The notes: generated by a model not told the origin, from the letters alone. A DNA stretch of 64,000 nt from Torymus aiolomorphi (GCA_036365515.1 CM070875.1:3135001-3199000); one strand, 5' to 3'; counted from the stretch's first letter, positions 1 through 11,373 are shown. Program-made: numbers and translations.

Positions 1-155
1 TTTATAAATAAGTTCAATTTTCACTTGTTCTACAAGTAAATAATTTTTCCACTTTCAAATAAGTGACATTTTCATTTTCTCCATAAGTTAACAAGATTCT
101 CACTTATGAAGAAGTAAAATTTGTACTTATTTTAATGGTCTCTGTATAATTCTAT
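1..155. repeat. AAGTGA/TCACTT-rich AT segment
   Basis: This AT-rich stretch carries repeated short words of the type TCACTT, AAGTGA and ACTTATT in both orientations. The same word family returns at 1490-1690, so the two may be the ragged ends of one old insertion. No ORF or clean inverted end was found, so the element class is unknown. Confidence 0.3.
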
Positions 156-357
156 CGACATAAGATTATTCACAAAATAAAGTTGTATTAACCAATTTAT
201 TATTATAAATTATTCAGGACGGGGCTGATGCACAGATAGACATAACAATAGAGGATGACATGATTACACGAGTGTACAACTGTTCATTATAAGCATATAT
301 ATACAAGAACTACAACATTTTTTTATAATCAACGATGCAATTTTAAATAGTACATTA

Positions 358-475
358 CGATACGTGGGCCGGAAATTGGATTTCCGGGCCGTGCGTGGTA
401 TGACGCCCGAGGCGAAGCCGAGCATGACGCACGGCCAGGGCATCCAATTTCCGGTCCAAGTATTGTATACTATTT
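358..475. repeat. 118-bp near-perfect hairpin
   Basis: The two halves are reverse complements over about 50 bases: GGGCCGGAAATTGGAT on the left pairs with ATCCAATTTCCGGTCC on the right, and GGCCGTGCGT with ACGCACGGCC. The loop contains GCCCGAGGCGAAGCCGAG. It is GC-rich in AT-rich surroundings, so it looks like a mobile hairpin or the end of an element, not host coding DNA. Confidence 0.6.
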
Positions 476-477
476 TT

Positions 478-1101
478 CTTACTCCCCGGCCGAAAGTACG
501 TTCTGTAATTGTTAAATAATTGATAAAATTGCGTTGTCGTCTGCTAGCTGTGTTTGAGACGTTTGAGTGTTAGTTTTTCTTGTCGTTTCGAGACGTTTGA
601 GTGTTAGTCTTTCGTGGCATCAGAAACACATTCATTAAAAAAAGACAACACCACTTTTTATTTCAACTAACTCTTTTTTCTCCTCACAAGTGTACTTTCC
701 TCTGTCTATTTCGTACGTGTCTAACCTTCACACCACACAAACATATTTCTTCGAACGCTTCCGTCCGTACGTTTACTTAATTGTTTCTACACGACTCGAA
801 AGTACGTGTAGGAAACAAGAAGAAAAAACAATGACCACGATCAAACAACACCACTTTTTATTTCATTTAACTCTTTTTTGTCGTCACCTGTGCACTTTCC
901 TCTGTTTATTTCGTACGTGTCTAACCTTCACACCGCACAAACATCTTTCGTCAGACATGCGCGCGGGCGCTCAAGCGCCGCGGGTCAGGAAATTTCGGCA
1001 GCCAATCAGAGCGCGCGGTTGGTCTAAAATAGGATCCGAAAGTTTCTCTTTCGGCCCGGAGATGCGGGCCGAAAGTACGTACTTTCGGGTGGGCGAGTAA
1101 G
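478..1101. mobile_element. Small non-autonomous element with inverted ends and a 200-bp duplication
   Basis: The left end (CTTACTCCCCGGCCGAAAGTACG) and the right end (CGTACTTTCGGGTGGGCGAGTAAG) are inverted copies about 23 bp long. Inside, bases from 645 recur from 845 at an offset of exactly 200 bp, including ACAACACCACTTTTTATTTC and the CTAACCTTCACACC segment. A 136-codon open frame at 690-1100 is spread over this duplicated DNA, resembles no protein I know, and is probably fortuitous. The element lies downstream of the last visible amnionless exon, probably in its next intron. Confidence 0.45.
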
Positions 1102-1439
1102 AAAAAAATATTTTGTATTATTAACGTTGAATGCCCTATATTATTAAAAAACTATTTTTGTTTTGTTGAAAGATATGCGTCTATGGTGTTGATGATACAC
1201 CACCGTCTGGCATCTCGACATCTATGAATATTAATTTATGGAAAATTAATCTAAACGAACGAAGCGATAGTGAAATCCAAAACATAATTTATTGAAATAA
1301 GTATTCATTTAATACAAATATTATAGCTATATTAACTTTCCCTTAAAAAATTATTGATTTTCAAAATAATGTAATGTTATTTTGGAAATTTGCTTAAGTA
1401 TTTATAGCAATTGTAGAATAATTGTATTCATTTGCAGTA

Positions 1440-1690
1440 ATAAGTACATTAAATTTCCGATTATTGAGTAAGTGCAAATTTACTTTACCGATAAAATAAT
1501 GTCAACTGATTAAATAACTAAAAGCTGACACTTATTTAGTAAGTGAAATAGTTCTTACTCATTGAACAAGTAAATATTCACTCATTCGTAGTAGACGACT
1601 GACTTTTTACTTTCCATATAAGTGAATATTGATATGTAATAAGTGAATTTTCACTTATTCAAATTTAGTGAGAGTATTGTGAATTATATA
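1440..1690. repeat. Second AAGTGA/TCACTT-rich segment
   Basis: At least eight short words of the type AAGTGA, TCACTT, TTACTC or AAGTAA occur here, some as small palindromes (AAGTGAATTTTCACTT). The same family is seen at 1-155. Between 1102 and 1440 I see only AT-rich sequence. Confidence 0.3.
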
Positions 1691-1759
1691 GGAATGCAGT
1701 TCTCACTGAAATTTCGCTATTTTATATTTACATATAGAAGAAGAGAGTTTGTAACTTAC

Positions 1760-1886
1760 CTTTAGAGGATATTCGCAAGCCGGGAGTCCGCATCTCGGTC
1801 GCTGCACGTTGCATACTTCTTCCCAGTACTCGGACATGTCACCTTCCTGACATGCGCAGTTATCGCAGCTTGATAATGGGCTGTAT
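1760..1886 (-). CDS. AMN: Amnionless, third coding exon (VWC-like cysteine-rich segment)
   Basis: On the minus strand, a pyrimidine-rich tract ending CTTTACCAG precedes an exon of 127 nt that ends AAAG before the donor GTAAGT. Its 42 complete codons contain the cysteine pattern CDNCAC ... VCN ... PRCGLPAC, which matches the von Willebrand factor type C-like domain that follows the N-terminal region in amnionless proteins. The first base completes a lysine codon begun at the end of the 9858-10177 exon, so the two join in frame across an intron of about 8 kb. Amnionless anchors cubilin in the membrane for endocytic protein uptake, in insects in nephrocytes. The transmembrane segment and the cytoplasmic tail must lie beyond the left edge. 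Confidence 0.85.
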
Positions 1887-2334
1887 CTGGTAAAGAGTAA
1901 TGTAAGCTAGGCGACTTATGATCTTGTAAAATATTGGTGAATTGGGTAATTGTTCATTGTAAACGTTATTCTGAAAATATTATCTAAATTTAAATTCACG
2001 AATGTACATTGCAAATTTATAATATTCATCGACCTGACCCGATAATTGTTTAATATATATTATTCACATACCTATGCGGTGTATAGTTTGCGATCAACAT
2101 TTTCAATAAGAATTAATAAATAATTTTAAAACTTCGTTAATAACTTAAATTTGGGGTTTTCATATACTTTAAAGAAATAAAGCTATAACTACGAGAAAAA
2201 TAACATTGCTTTTAAAATGGTATATAAGAATTGTTACACTAAATGATCATCGTTAAAAAAAAATCTTTTTCAACATTTAAAAAAATAAGACTAAAAATGT
2301 CCATATCGCGGAGTTTTCGAAGTGTTGGCATATA

Positions 2335-3275
2335 CTAGGGGAGGGCAGGGCACGGCGTGGCAGGCGGGTAAATTTGGCACCTCAATATTTGAAAAGTAAA
2401 TAAATATTTAGAAATAAATGTTCATAAAAAATCAAAGAAAAATACTTCTAGTTTTTGTCTCTGCTCAAAATATATAAAAAGAAAGTCATGTTAATAAGTT
2501 TAATGAAAACGAAATTTGAAGCTGAAAAAAAAGGTTGGTTTCATTTTTCATTCGTCTATCAGAATGCAAAAAAAAGGATGGAACCGTCCAAATTAAGTGT
2601 ATTTCGATAGTTGAACTTTGAAGCCTCGTTTGATTTTTTACTTAATAGTGCTTAATAATTATGTATTAACGGAGCAAAACAGCTGATCGTCTTAACCTAA
2701 GTCAGAGAACTCTAGCATCTCAAGATGGCAATATTTGTTATATAATATTAATGATATTACTGCCAAAGCTTTAAATTTAAATTAATATTTTGTTTTAATT
2801 ATCGATTTAAGTATTATTACTGTGATAAATAAATCTATAGATTGTTATTTGTCATACTTATGGAAATTATAATAACAATTTGTATTAAAAATACTGTGTT
2901 AATAGAGACAATCTAATTTTGATAAAATATAGTTTGAAATGTTTTATTTCATTTTATTATATTCAATAAAAATTATGTACGCTTTGTCAATTAAAATTTA
3001 TTGCCCTTTCTTAAAGATCGCTATGGCAGTTCATCGTTTCGTGTGCCCACCCCCTGTTATTCGTGCCCCTTAGTGGGGCACGTGGAGCATTTTTAAACGT
3101 TTTGCTTTTTCATTTTTGGTGAAAAATACGGGTTAATAAAACATTTTCTATCACTAGAATCATGTTTTGGATGAACTGATCTATTGATTACATATTTTAT
3201 TATTATCTAAATCTGTTTTTAATATATTTAATTTCAATTTAAAGTTAGGGTGTCCATGGCGCCCCACCTTCCCTT
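2335..3275. mobile_element. ~0.94-kb element with G-rich inverted ends
   Basis: The left end reads AGGGGAGGGCAGGGCACGG and the right end, on the other strand, AAGGGAAGGTGGGGCGCCATGG. They are imperfect inverted copies. The interior is AT-rich without an ORF, apart from a GC-rich patch at 3040-3085 with GTGCCCCTTAGTGGGGCAC. A related G-rich end (AGGGGAAGGTGGGGCGAAAT) occurs at 42917. It is probably a non-autonomous DNA transposon; the superfamily is not recognised. Confidence 0.4.
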
Positions 3276-3516
3276 ATTTTTTTTTATATTTGCGCATCCA
3301 CAAAACAGATAATATGTTATTCAGTGCGAATGATATTTTCATTTTATCTAAAATATTCTCTTTACGGATCACTTTCCCCTCTATTCAAGAGAGTGTGACA
3401 CACATAAGCACACGGCAAGGTAAAGTTGCCAGCAAGGCGGCAGAAACCGCGCACGAGCGACATGTGATAGGTAACAGGAGACAATTACCAGAGAGAGATG
3501 GGAATAAGTAAACAGA

Positions 3517-3520
<4 letters not shown>

Positions 3521-3579
<59 letters not shown>
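3521..3579. repeat. (GA)n microsatellite
   Basis: About 29 uninterrupted GA dinucleotides. They produce artefactual Ser-Leu runs in open frames of the minus strand. Confidence 0.95.
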
Positions 3580-3583
<4 letters not shown>

Positions 3584-3981
3584 GCCGAAGAAGAATGATG
3601 AGCTCGCAATTTTGGGAGAGCGAGCGGAGCACTGAGAAAAGCAGAGCAGTGTGAGCCGACGTGCCTGATTGAAAGGACGTAAGCTCGCGTTGGAAGTGGA
3701 ACCGACCTGACGGTATCGCGCCGCCGCCTCGAGAGTGGAGGAAGCGTTCCGTCATCGACCGGAACTAGATCGTCACGACCTGGACGTGTGGGGGCCACCA
3801 AGAGCCATCGTCATCGCGCATTAGTTCACCGCTTCGGAGTTAAGCTCCCGACGCACACGTTGAGCCAGCGCGACCGAGTGATATTCCCGATCAACGCCTG
3901 ACGCCCTGCAGCGCGAGCGAGACCGACAATCTTCGAAAGCATGGGTAGAGCTCTGTCCGTCGCCTGGCCGCGCCAAATCTC

Positions 3982-4787
3982 GTGTACTGTCGTCGCGCAG
4001 TGCGTATTGGCTGCAGACGCGGCAATACAGAGGCTGCATCAGCTCCAGACGCACCCGCGCGAAAACGCGATACATATTCGCGACCGTATACCGCGAGCGG
4101 AGTAATGCGGCGACAGCTGCAGCGAATGCAGCAAGAATTCAAAGCGGAAGAGCGCAAGCGAGAAGAAGAAGCCAACAGAAGGAGAGAGTGGCTACAGTTG
4201 TACAAAGAGGAGATCGCCGAGGAGTACAACCAGCAGGGGCTTTATCGAGATAAACAAAATTTAAGTGCTGTTTTCATTTCTGGCCAATGAGCGAGCTGGA
4301 AATTTTTCAATAACCAATCAAATTTCTCAACACCTCGAAAATTTCGCCTTGTACCGAACACTCGATAAGGCCCCAGTGGGACGAGGTGAAAAACCGGATA
4401 ATCTCCAGAACATCGTTAAACACTGTATGCGAGACAATCGCGAAAGAAGAGCGAGAGTGGAAGGAGGGCATGGCGACACTGGAGCGGATGCTGGCGGAGT
4501 ATAAAGCGGAGTATACTGAGAAAGTGATCGAGGAGGAAGAGAAGAAGAGACGGAACGAGCGAAAACTCCGAATCGAGCACGAATTCCAGCAACGCAAACC
4601 AGCTATCGAGGAAGAGGTAAAAAAATGGAGGCGGGCGAACGCTCAACTTCAGCGCTACAGGGTGACCAACAGCGAGAACATAGAGAGGCAGGTAAAGGAA
4701 GACAAGCAGAACGATGAATGGGTGAGACAGCGAAGAATTCGCAAGCGAGCAGCACACGGAAAGAAATTTGGTCCAACCGATGTTTAG
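3982..4787 (+). pseudogene. Decayed ORF rich in Glu/Lys/Arg, coiled-coil-like
   Basis: Two open stretches (about 4095-4290 and 4386-4787, in different frames) encode strongly charged protein with long E/K/R runs, for example RKREEEANRRREW and EEEEKKRRNERKL, and periodic hydrophobic residues, as in a coiled coil. The frame is lost between them near 4290-4390. Codon composition is GC-richer than the flanks. I do not recognise the family. The setting (GA repeat upstream, repeats all around, inside an intron and on the opposite strand to amnionless) suggests a broken transposon-borne gene, not a host exon. No splice sites linking the pieces were convincing. Confidence 0.3.
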
Positions 4788-4982
4788 CTAGTCAGCGAAC
4801 AGCGCGCTCACAACTTTAGGCGTCAGACCGCCTCCATTGAGCTATCAGATCACCCAATTCTTCGGTCGTCTAACTTCTCACTCGCGAAGAGCCCTAACCT
4901 CAAAATCATAACTTTAATATGATTATTCGGCTCTCGGGGTATAAAATACGGTTCGAAACTGGTGCGTAAGAGGATTTTTACC

Positions 4983-5036
4983 TCATGTGACTTTTTGCAC
5001 TCGCTTCGCTCGTGCGAAAAACGTCACATGAGCTAA
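4983..5036. repeat. Perfect-looking hairpin
   Basis: CTCATGTGAC at the left end pairs with GTCACATGAG at the right, and the stem continues inward through TTTTTGCAC and GTGCGAAAAA to a GCTTCGC loop. The stem is about 24 bp with one unpaired base. It could be a structural end of a repeat; nothing indicates a host RNA gene. Confidence 0.6.
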
Positions 5037-5146
5037 ATAATTACCTTCCATACCCGACTAACACAGCTCATGAAAAACAAAGGAGAGCAGCGCCCTCAAA
5101 CTTTCATCTGTCAGACACCGAAAATTGAGCGAACAGATCACCCAAT

Positions 5147-5584
5147 TTGGAATTACAAACCGCAAAATCGTTGGTTGTTCTGTTTATATCAAAATTGGCG
5201 TGTCCGACTTCTACCGGTGGACAATTGTTCGTCCAAATTTCTTTCCGTGTAGCAATCACCAACACCGAGAGCCGTCTGATTCTAGGAAGACCGCACGAGC
5301 CAGGCGCGCCGACCTCAGAAAAACACCGCAACACTGAGGACGAAGGGGCGAGCTTCAAAACAATACCAGAGAGCGACGACGGGCCAAACGCCGTCGCAAG
5401 CCACCAACAGTCAAGCAGTGAGGAAAAAGAGGAGATACCGACCACTACGAGGAAGAGTTGCGAAAAAATGAACCAACATTTCCAGAAGAAGGTATCCGAC
5501 CAAACGCGGAGGTGGGAAGACAAAATGCTGCTCAGCGGTGAACAGGGTCGTATTACCGCATACGCCACCAACGCCATGGCGTAG
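5147..5584 (+). pseudogene. Second charged ORF fragment, probably of the same broken element
   Basis: An open frame of 145 codons reads into an acidic/polar segment (PESDDGPNAV, SSSEEKEEIP) followed by a basic helical segment (NQHFQKKVSDQTRRWEDKM). It ends at TAG beside a GGGGCGGCA motif that recurs at 7144. Composition resembles the 3982-4787 pieces, but the short AT-rich stretch between them carries stops. I cannot name a family, and the first ~40 codons may not be genuine coding sequence. Confidence 0.3.
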
Positions 5585-6283
5585 GGGCGGCAGCATCTGG
5601 GGGGCGGCAAAATCTCAAAAATCCCAAACCCATGAGTTCAAACGGCGAGCGCACGAGTACGCGGGACGTGAGGGCCACACATACAATGGAGTTATGTAGA
5701 TGTGCGAAACTAAGCGAGACAATTATTTAATGATTATTAAACTCAAATAGGCGGGGGATATGAGGTCCTCGCATGTAAGGGAGTCATGTAGATATGAAAA
5801 AATAAGCAAAACGATTGTTTAAATAATTTTTAAACCCAAGTAGGCGGGGATGTGAGGTCCACACATGCAACGAAGTTATGTAGATGTGCGAAACTGAGCG
5901 AGACAATTATTAACATTATTTCTAAACTCAAGTAGGCGGGAGACGCGAGGTCTCCGCATGTAAAAGAGTTACGTAGAAGTGCAACACGATTATTTAAATA
6001 ATTTTTAAACCCAAGTATCCGGGTGAAGCGAGGTCCAGGCATATTAGGGAATTACGTATACGTGCAAAAATAAGCAAGACAATGATTTAAACAATTTTTA
6101 AACTCAAGTAGGCGGGGGATACGAGGTCCACGCATATTAGGGAATTACGTAGACGTGCAAGAATAAGCAAGACAATATATTTACACGATTATTAAACTCA
6201 AGTAGGCGGGGGATATGAGGTCTACGCATATAAGGGAGTCATATAGACATGAAAAAAATAATCAAAACGATTATTTAAATAAT

Positions 6284-6518
6284 TTTATTCCCATCTCTAC
6301 TAAATGGCCATTTTATAGGCTGAAAAGCGGGGCACAAGTGGCGCCTGATTCCCTCCATAAAGTACTTTATTCCCACATATGCGAGAATAAAATAACATAG
6401 TCTAATTTTGTATACGTTTATGGTGAATTGGATTAAAACTAAGAAAATTATATAACACATTAATACAAAATAACTTTTCAAATCTATGAAATGGCTACAG
6501 TGGAGATGGGAATAAAGT
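6284..6518. mobile_element. Palindromic insertion inside the foldback
   Basis: TTATTCCCATCTCTAC at the left pairs with GTGGAGATGGGAATAA at the right, with further pairing of AATGGCCATTT and AAATGGCTAC. It interrupts the array of ~93-bp units, so it inserted later. Confidence 0.5.
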
Positions 6519-6628
6519 ACTATATGCAACACGGGACCAAAGTCGATAATTCCCTTAGGCGATCACTGAGTGAACTCACCCGCGGGAATAATCTGCGACT
6601 TTAGTCCCTCGTTACATAATGTACTATT
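6519..6628. mobile_element. ~110-bp MITE-like palindrome
   Basis: GGGACCAAAGTCG near the left end pairs with CGACTTTAGTCCC near the right, and the flanking words TACTATATGCAACAC and TTACATAATGTA extend the pairing. It sits directly beside the preceding palindrome within the same array. Confidence 0.45.
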
Positions 6629-7143
6629 TAAACCCAAGTAGATGGTGAACGCCAGTTCCACGCATATAACGAAGTTACGTAGACGTGCGACGTAAGCAAG
6701 ACTTTTATTTCCAAAATTCTTAACTTCTATAACTTGACTCCCTTACACGCGTGGACATCATATCCCCCCTCTTCTTGGGTTTAAAAATTGTTTAAATAAT
6801 TTTCTTGCTTATTGTTGCACGTCTACGTAATTCCCTAATATGTGTGGACCTCGCGTCCCCCGGCTACTTGGGTTTAAAAATTATTTAAATAATCGTTTTG
6901 CTTATATTTTCATGTCTACATGAATCCCTTACATGCGTGGGACTCATATCCCTCGCCTACTTGGGTTTAAAAATTGTTTAAATAATTGTAAAATTAGTAA
7001 TTGGCCATTGAGACTATACATATTATTAGACATTTTAACGGCCGCGGGTTCCAAATATCCCGGACCTCTTGGTGGCCTAGTCCATCCCCGATTAAGAGTG
7101 AAAATTTTTTAATCGATTTTTTATAATTTTACTCCTCTTACAT

Positions 7144-7330
7144 GGGGCGGCACAAGATGCTTGGCGTAGAGGCGGCAAATCCCGTAGTCCGGCCCTGGTC
7201 ATGGTGAATGGAAACCACGCTCGTACAACCAAAAAGAGCGGCTGATACAACTGATCGCGGAGAGAGATGAAAAAGAAGCTCGCAGGAGAAAGGAAGCACG
7301 AAGAAGAGAATAAAAACAGCAAGAAGAACC
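7144..7330 (+). pseudogene. Third charged ORF fragment
   Basis: After a GGGGCGGCA ... GGCGTAGAGGCGGC motif, similar to the one at 5570-5610, one frame reads about 30 codons of E/K/R-rich helix (KERLIQLIAERDEKEARRRK) before a stop. It may be the continuation of the 3982-5584 relic, with the foldback at 5642-6993 inserted between. This is inference from composition and the shared motif only. Confidence 0.2.
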
Positions 7331-8967
7331 AGAAGAGCAAAAGACGCGCGCGCGAAAATTCGCGAACGAAAGTGAAGTGAAAGGTGTGTGTTATAGGTAA
7401 AGTATAGGCGTAGCAGTCCAGGCAAACATAGCTGCGAGCAAGAGATCCACGACACCGGACCCGGGAGCTTGCCGAGTTACCCGAGAGGTCGACAGCACGG
7501 AGAGGCGGTCCCTCTCGGCCTGGAGGAAAGTTGGACAACGATCGCGCACTGCCCTTCTGGAGCGCGCGTACGTCGTCGGATTGCCATGTCACAAGAGAAT
7601 ATAACTTTTTCTTATCTGGTTCAGTGTAGAAGCATAATTATTATGACAATTAAATCAATTTTCAACAATTTACAAGTCAATTATATATAACTAGTGACAG
7701 GAAGGTCTGTAAAAGGTAATTTAAATTCTATTTACATGCGAACAAATTTCCTGACATTCAGAGAACGGATCATTAAACAGTTATACAGAGCAAAGTAAAT
7801 ACACTTTAAATTGCTACTTCAAATGCTTCAACGAGTGACAAGTAATTTCACAGAAATGCACTTTTATACACGGTATATTATACATTCTATTTTATGAGAA
7901 GCAAACATACATATGTTTTCATTAGATATAGTTCTAGGAGCCGAGCGTACGGGGGGGATTTTCTCGGTAAAGTTTGCCAAGAATATCACGGCTAATCTTA
8001 AAGCATCAACATTTACGCCAAAAGTGCCATCGCAGCACAAGCGTCGAAATTATTCGTGGGCGAAGATTTAGGAGATTCATGCAGCTACTTAGTTTCATTA
8101 TAGTAGCAACATTTTGTCAGAGATTTGTGACCTGAAGGCGAAAAAGTGCAAAAGTGTTAAATAAGCGTTCATTTATAAAGCTTTTAACAGTATTTTTCAA
8201 AAATTGTAAATGAAATTTTAAATTCGGGGATCAACAGTCAATAAAATAAATGTGTAAAAAGTTGATTTTAAATAAATTAATGCTATAGTGTTAAGTCTTT
8301 TTTAATGCAATAAAGTTTTTTCTCAGAAATATGCGTTATGAAGCCATCAAAGACTGACATTAGACCTTTTATTCTTACCGTAGTCATATGTCACATAAAA
8401 AAGATGTTGCATGAGGCTCTAAGTTCTAATAAAACTATAATTGCATCGTAATTATTCGAGAGCAAATACGCATTAGTGATGTAGATAGCGTTTTCTGAAT
8501 AGCTCTTTACAGAGACAAATTTAATTTTCCATTATTGCATGAAAAATAATTTTGAAACATTTCCAATGAGTACGAGTTTCCGACAAATTTGTGAATATAG
8601 TCGGCACCTAGGAAGACAAAATTAGGGTAGATGTCCGTATTAGTGTGGGTTTAAGAAACTCTTCAGTTTTGTCGCATAATAATAGACTATTTAAGCTGTA
8701 TCAGAGATTTTGGGCAGGTTTATATAGATAATAAAAGTAATAATCTACACGAAACAATTTTTTTTTTATAGAAAAATATTAATCCCTTATATAAATTGAG
8801 CATTCGAGATAATCTATTTTGCCCTCGAACGATCTCGAAATCTCGAATAATCGAATCCGTCTCGAATCTCGAAAGGAGAGAAACAAAAGACGAAACAGTG
8901 GCGCGCGTAGCGCGCTGATTAACGCTAGTATTTACGAAAGTTACAACCAATATAAAAAAAAAAAAGT

Positions 8968-9730
8968 TTGTACGCATTTGTGTGCCCTAGCAGACAACAA
9001 AGTACATTTTTGTGTGCCCCGTATTAATGTGGATGTACACGTTTGTGTGCCCCACAATAGTGTGTCTTGATAATATTATCATTGCCAACAAAATTATTTT
9101 GTTAACTGTAGTGCATTTATAATCAATTTCTAACCCTTGTTTACATTGAATGTTAATTAATTTCAATACGGTAAAAACTGCTGAAGGTCGTCAATGCGAT
9201 ATGAAACAACGTTTGTGCGCAGACAACCTAACCTAACTTGTCTGTTCAAACGCCGATACGAGCATGCTCGTATTGTATTTGTGCACACACAAATCTGGAC
9301 AAGTCGTTTTTCACTGCCCTATTAGTAGACACCATTAATTAAATATTAAAATCAATTGAAAACCTTTATATTAAGGTTTATTATATAACATAATATTATT
9401 TTATGATATAATTAATTGTATCCCACATTAAAATCCTTCCCAAACAATTATTTAATGTTACTTTTAAAAATGTCATTTCTTAGCAAGTTTTCATAGGGAA
9501 ACACCGTGACACACCGCAAACCGTGAAACATATTTTTGAAAGTTCTTTTTTAATGTTATAGTAAATGAAAACAAATTAAGTAATTAATTCTATTTAAACT
9601 TAATTAACTATACTTTATGAAAAAAAATATTTTAGTGTTACGTTTTTACTCGTTCATTTCTAGGATATGTTTTAATAATAGAGCACACAAACATGGACAG
9701 GCACACCAATACGGACCACTACCCTATAAT
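8968..9730. repeat. Repeat with TTTGTGTGCC words and inverted flanks
   Basis: The left side has three copies of TTTGTGTGCC and the segment CCGTATTAATGTGG. The right side (9681-9720) has the reverse complement of this arrangement, with CACACAAACATGGACAGGCA and CCAATACGGACC. An AACCTAACCTAAC stretch at 9227 lies inside. Probably a degraded non-autonomous element; no ORF. Confidence 0.35.
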
Positions 9731-9857
9731 CAAGATTTTTTTTGGCCATATAGTGTTTTCGACCTCTTTCGGCTAATTTTTCATACAAAAATCCCAATAC
9801 CGTTAACAAAAAGACTCAAATAATAGTTTACACACCGCCCACACCACAAATACTCAC

Positions 9858-10177
9858 TTAACATTGAACGATTGACCGAGGAACTCATCTCGATCGCTCA
9901 TCGCTTTCCAGTCCCACCTGGGCATCGTTTCGTTCTCGTCCGCCAGTCTCACAGCCCCCACCTCGACAATTCTCGTCGCTGGCAGCCTCATGCTGAAAAC
10001 TTTCGAGCTCTCGGGCAGCACGACGATGTCACCCTGACAGGGCAGTCGCTCCAGATGCGGCGTCGCCTCGGACGACGCGGCGCTACCCCAATTGGCAGGG
10101 TCCACCCAGAAGAAGGGCGTTTCGCGTAGCCAGCGCGACACCCTCGGCGGCTTCGACGATGCCTCGTACTCGACCAG
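9858..10177 (-). CDS. AMN: Amnionless, second coding exon
   Basis: The exon follows ATCCACATAG on the minus strand and ends with GTTAA before the donor GTGAGT. It is 320 nt, entering in phase 0 and leaving with two bases (AA) that pair with the first base of the 1760-1886 exon to make lysine. Its 106 codons contain PFFWVDPANW, then HLERLPCQGDIVVLP and SMRLPATRIVEVGAV. These are the second W-x-D-P-x-x-W block and the ERxPC-x-x-D-x-V-x-x-P block typical of the amnionless extracellular region, which contacts cubilin. Coding is clean, GC-rich and ends exactly at splice sites. A GTG near 10141 is not the start; the frame continues upstream to the acceptor. Confidence 0.88.
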
Positions 10178-11373
10178 CTATGTGGATGTCATATGTCAAG
10201 GGGTTTTTTTCATTCTTTTTTTGTGGGAGGAGAGTTAGCAGGGGTTGAGGGAGAAGAAGAATGAGAGGCTTGAAAATATTTTTTTGGGAGGGCGGAAGGA
10301 GTGGGATTGATCGGACGGTCTTTTGTTGTGATAGAGATGAAGCCGATATATATATAAAGGCTTTTATTGGAGGCACGGAGCTGCTTGCGGCGAGGGAAAT
10401 TAAATTTATAGGGAGTTATGGGACAATTGTTGTGGTGAATTGTTATTGTAATTATGTCGGGTTGGGGTACAATATAAAGTGTAGTCGTATAAATTAAGAG
10501 AATGATTGAAAAGCAATAAAAGGAAAATATTATTAAGTGAAATTGTGATTGATGTGAAGTATTAGTTTTAATAAAATCATAGTTCGGGATATGTCAGAAA
10601 TTAAAAAACTATATTTTGTATAATACGTCATTTTGATTATTTAACTTCGGATGAAGCTTCGTTATTTATAGAGGCAAAACCTTGATATTCGAATCTCTAT
10701 TTACCTTAAATATGTATGATTAAGCGCGAACAGGTGATTCAATGGCCTGATATTTATAAAATACTAAAATATTAAAAATGCTTCATTATAGTACTAAAGC
10801 TCTTCTTGAAGTTACATAATTTTCATCAACCCTCTGTTCCTTTATTAAAGCATACAATATTCTAATTCGATATTTAATCTGAAAAAAAAAAAAAAAAAAA
10901 AAAAACTATTTGCATAATATAATGATTAGTTTCTACCTCCAATACGGTGCAGTATTTTAGATTCAAGAAAGTTTTAAAATCGATGCTAATTCAATTTTCT
11001 GTTTTCAAAAATACCATTATTTGCTTTGTAATAATGACAGTAGGTACTATTTTTTGAAACTACTTAAGTAGCACCGTTATAGTATTACAATAGTATTATT
11101 TCTGAAAACTAGTATTGAACAAGCGTTATTAAAATACTACAACAATCTTATTTTTTATAACCATGTACCTATACCTCTTATCATATATCGAAATAACTTA
11201 CTGTCATCAAGCAATCACCATACTTTGAAAATAGCTTACCCCCCTCCCCCACCAAATAAAATTCACAAAATAAAATAAAAATAAATTTAAAAAATCCACC
11301 TCAGTCAACAATCTAAATCTTCACAAAACTCACGCAACCCACGATCCCGGCACATCCACATACGCGCACTCAC
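10178..11373 (-). other. AMN: Amnionless intron 1
   Basis: A phase-0 intron of about 1.2 kb between coding exons 1 and 2. It contains a run of about 24 A residues at 10880-10903 and AT-rich sequence; I see no further gene or clear repeat. Confidence 0.75.

Larger units (their letters stand above)
5642..6993. repeat. Foldback built from ~93-bp units in both orientations
   Basis: The left part contains at least six direct copies of a 92-94 bp unit marked by CAAGTAGGCGGGGGATAYGAGG, with the GGCGGG core at about 5751, 5844, 5936, 6019, 6112 and 6206, and a seventh diverged copy at 6627-6703. From about 6710 to 6993 the same unit appears about three times in reverse complement (CTACTTGGGTTTAAAAATT). 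The whole could fold into a long hairpin. It lies in amnionless intron 2. Confidence 0.75.
1887..9857 (-). other. AMN: Amnionless intron 2, filled with repeats
   Basis: This roughly 8-kb stretch separates the second and third amnionless coding exons. The phases (2 nt out, 1 nt in) fit without any missing exon. It holds a TIR element, a GA microsatellite, charged ORF relics and a large foldback, listed separately. At 1887-2330 and 7600-8960 I see only AT-rich sequence. Confidence 0.7.

Noticed and set aside
690..1100. 136-codon ORF near the left edge
   Set aside because: It is spread over the 200-bp internal duplication of a short repeat and lacks any domain.
3381..3801. Open frames with long Ser-Leu runs on the minus strand
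   Set aside because: They are read through the (GA)n microsatellite and have no other support.
9220..9240. AACCTAACCTAAC as a telomeric repeat
   Set aside because: Only about two units, within a dispersed repeat; the common insect telomere unit is TTAGG and no array is present.
10083..10376. Minus-strand ORF overlapping amnionless exon 2
   Set aside because: It is a different frame that runs through the exon acceptor; the exon frame has the family motifs.
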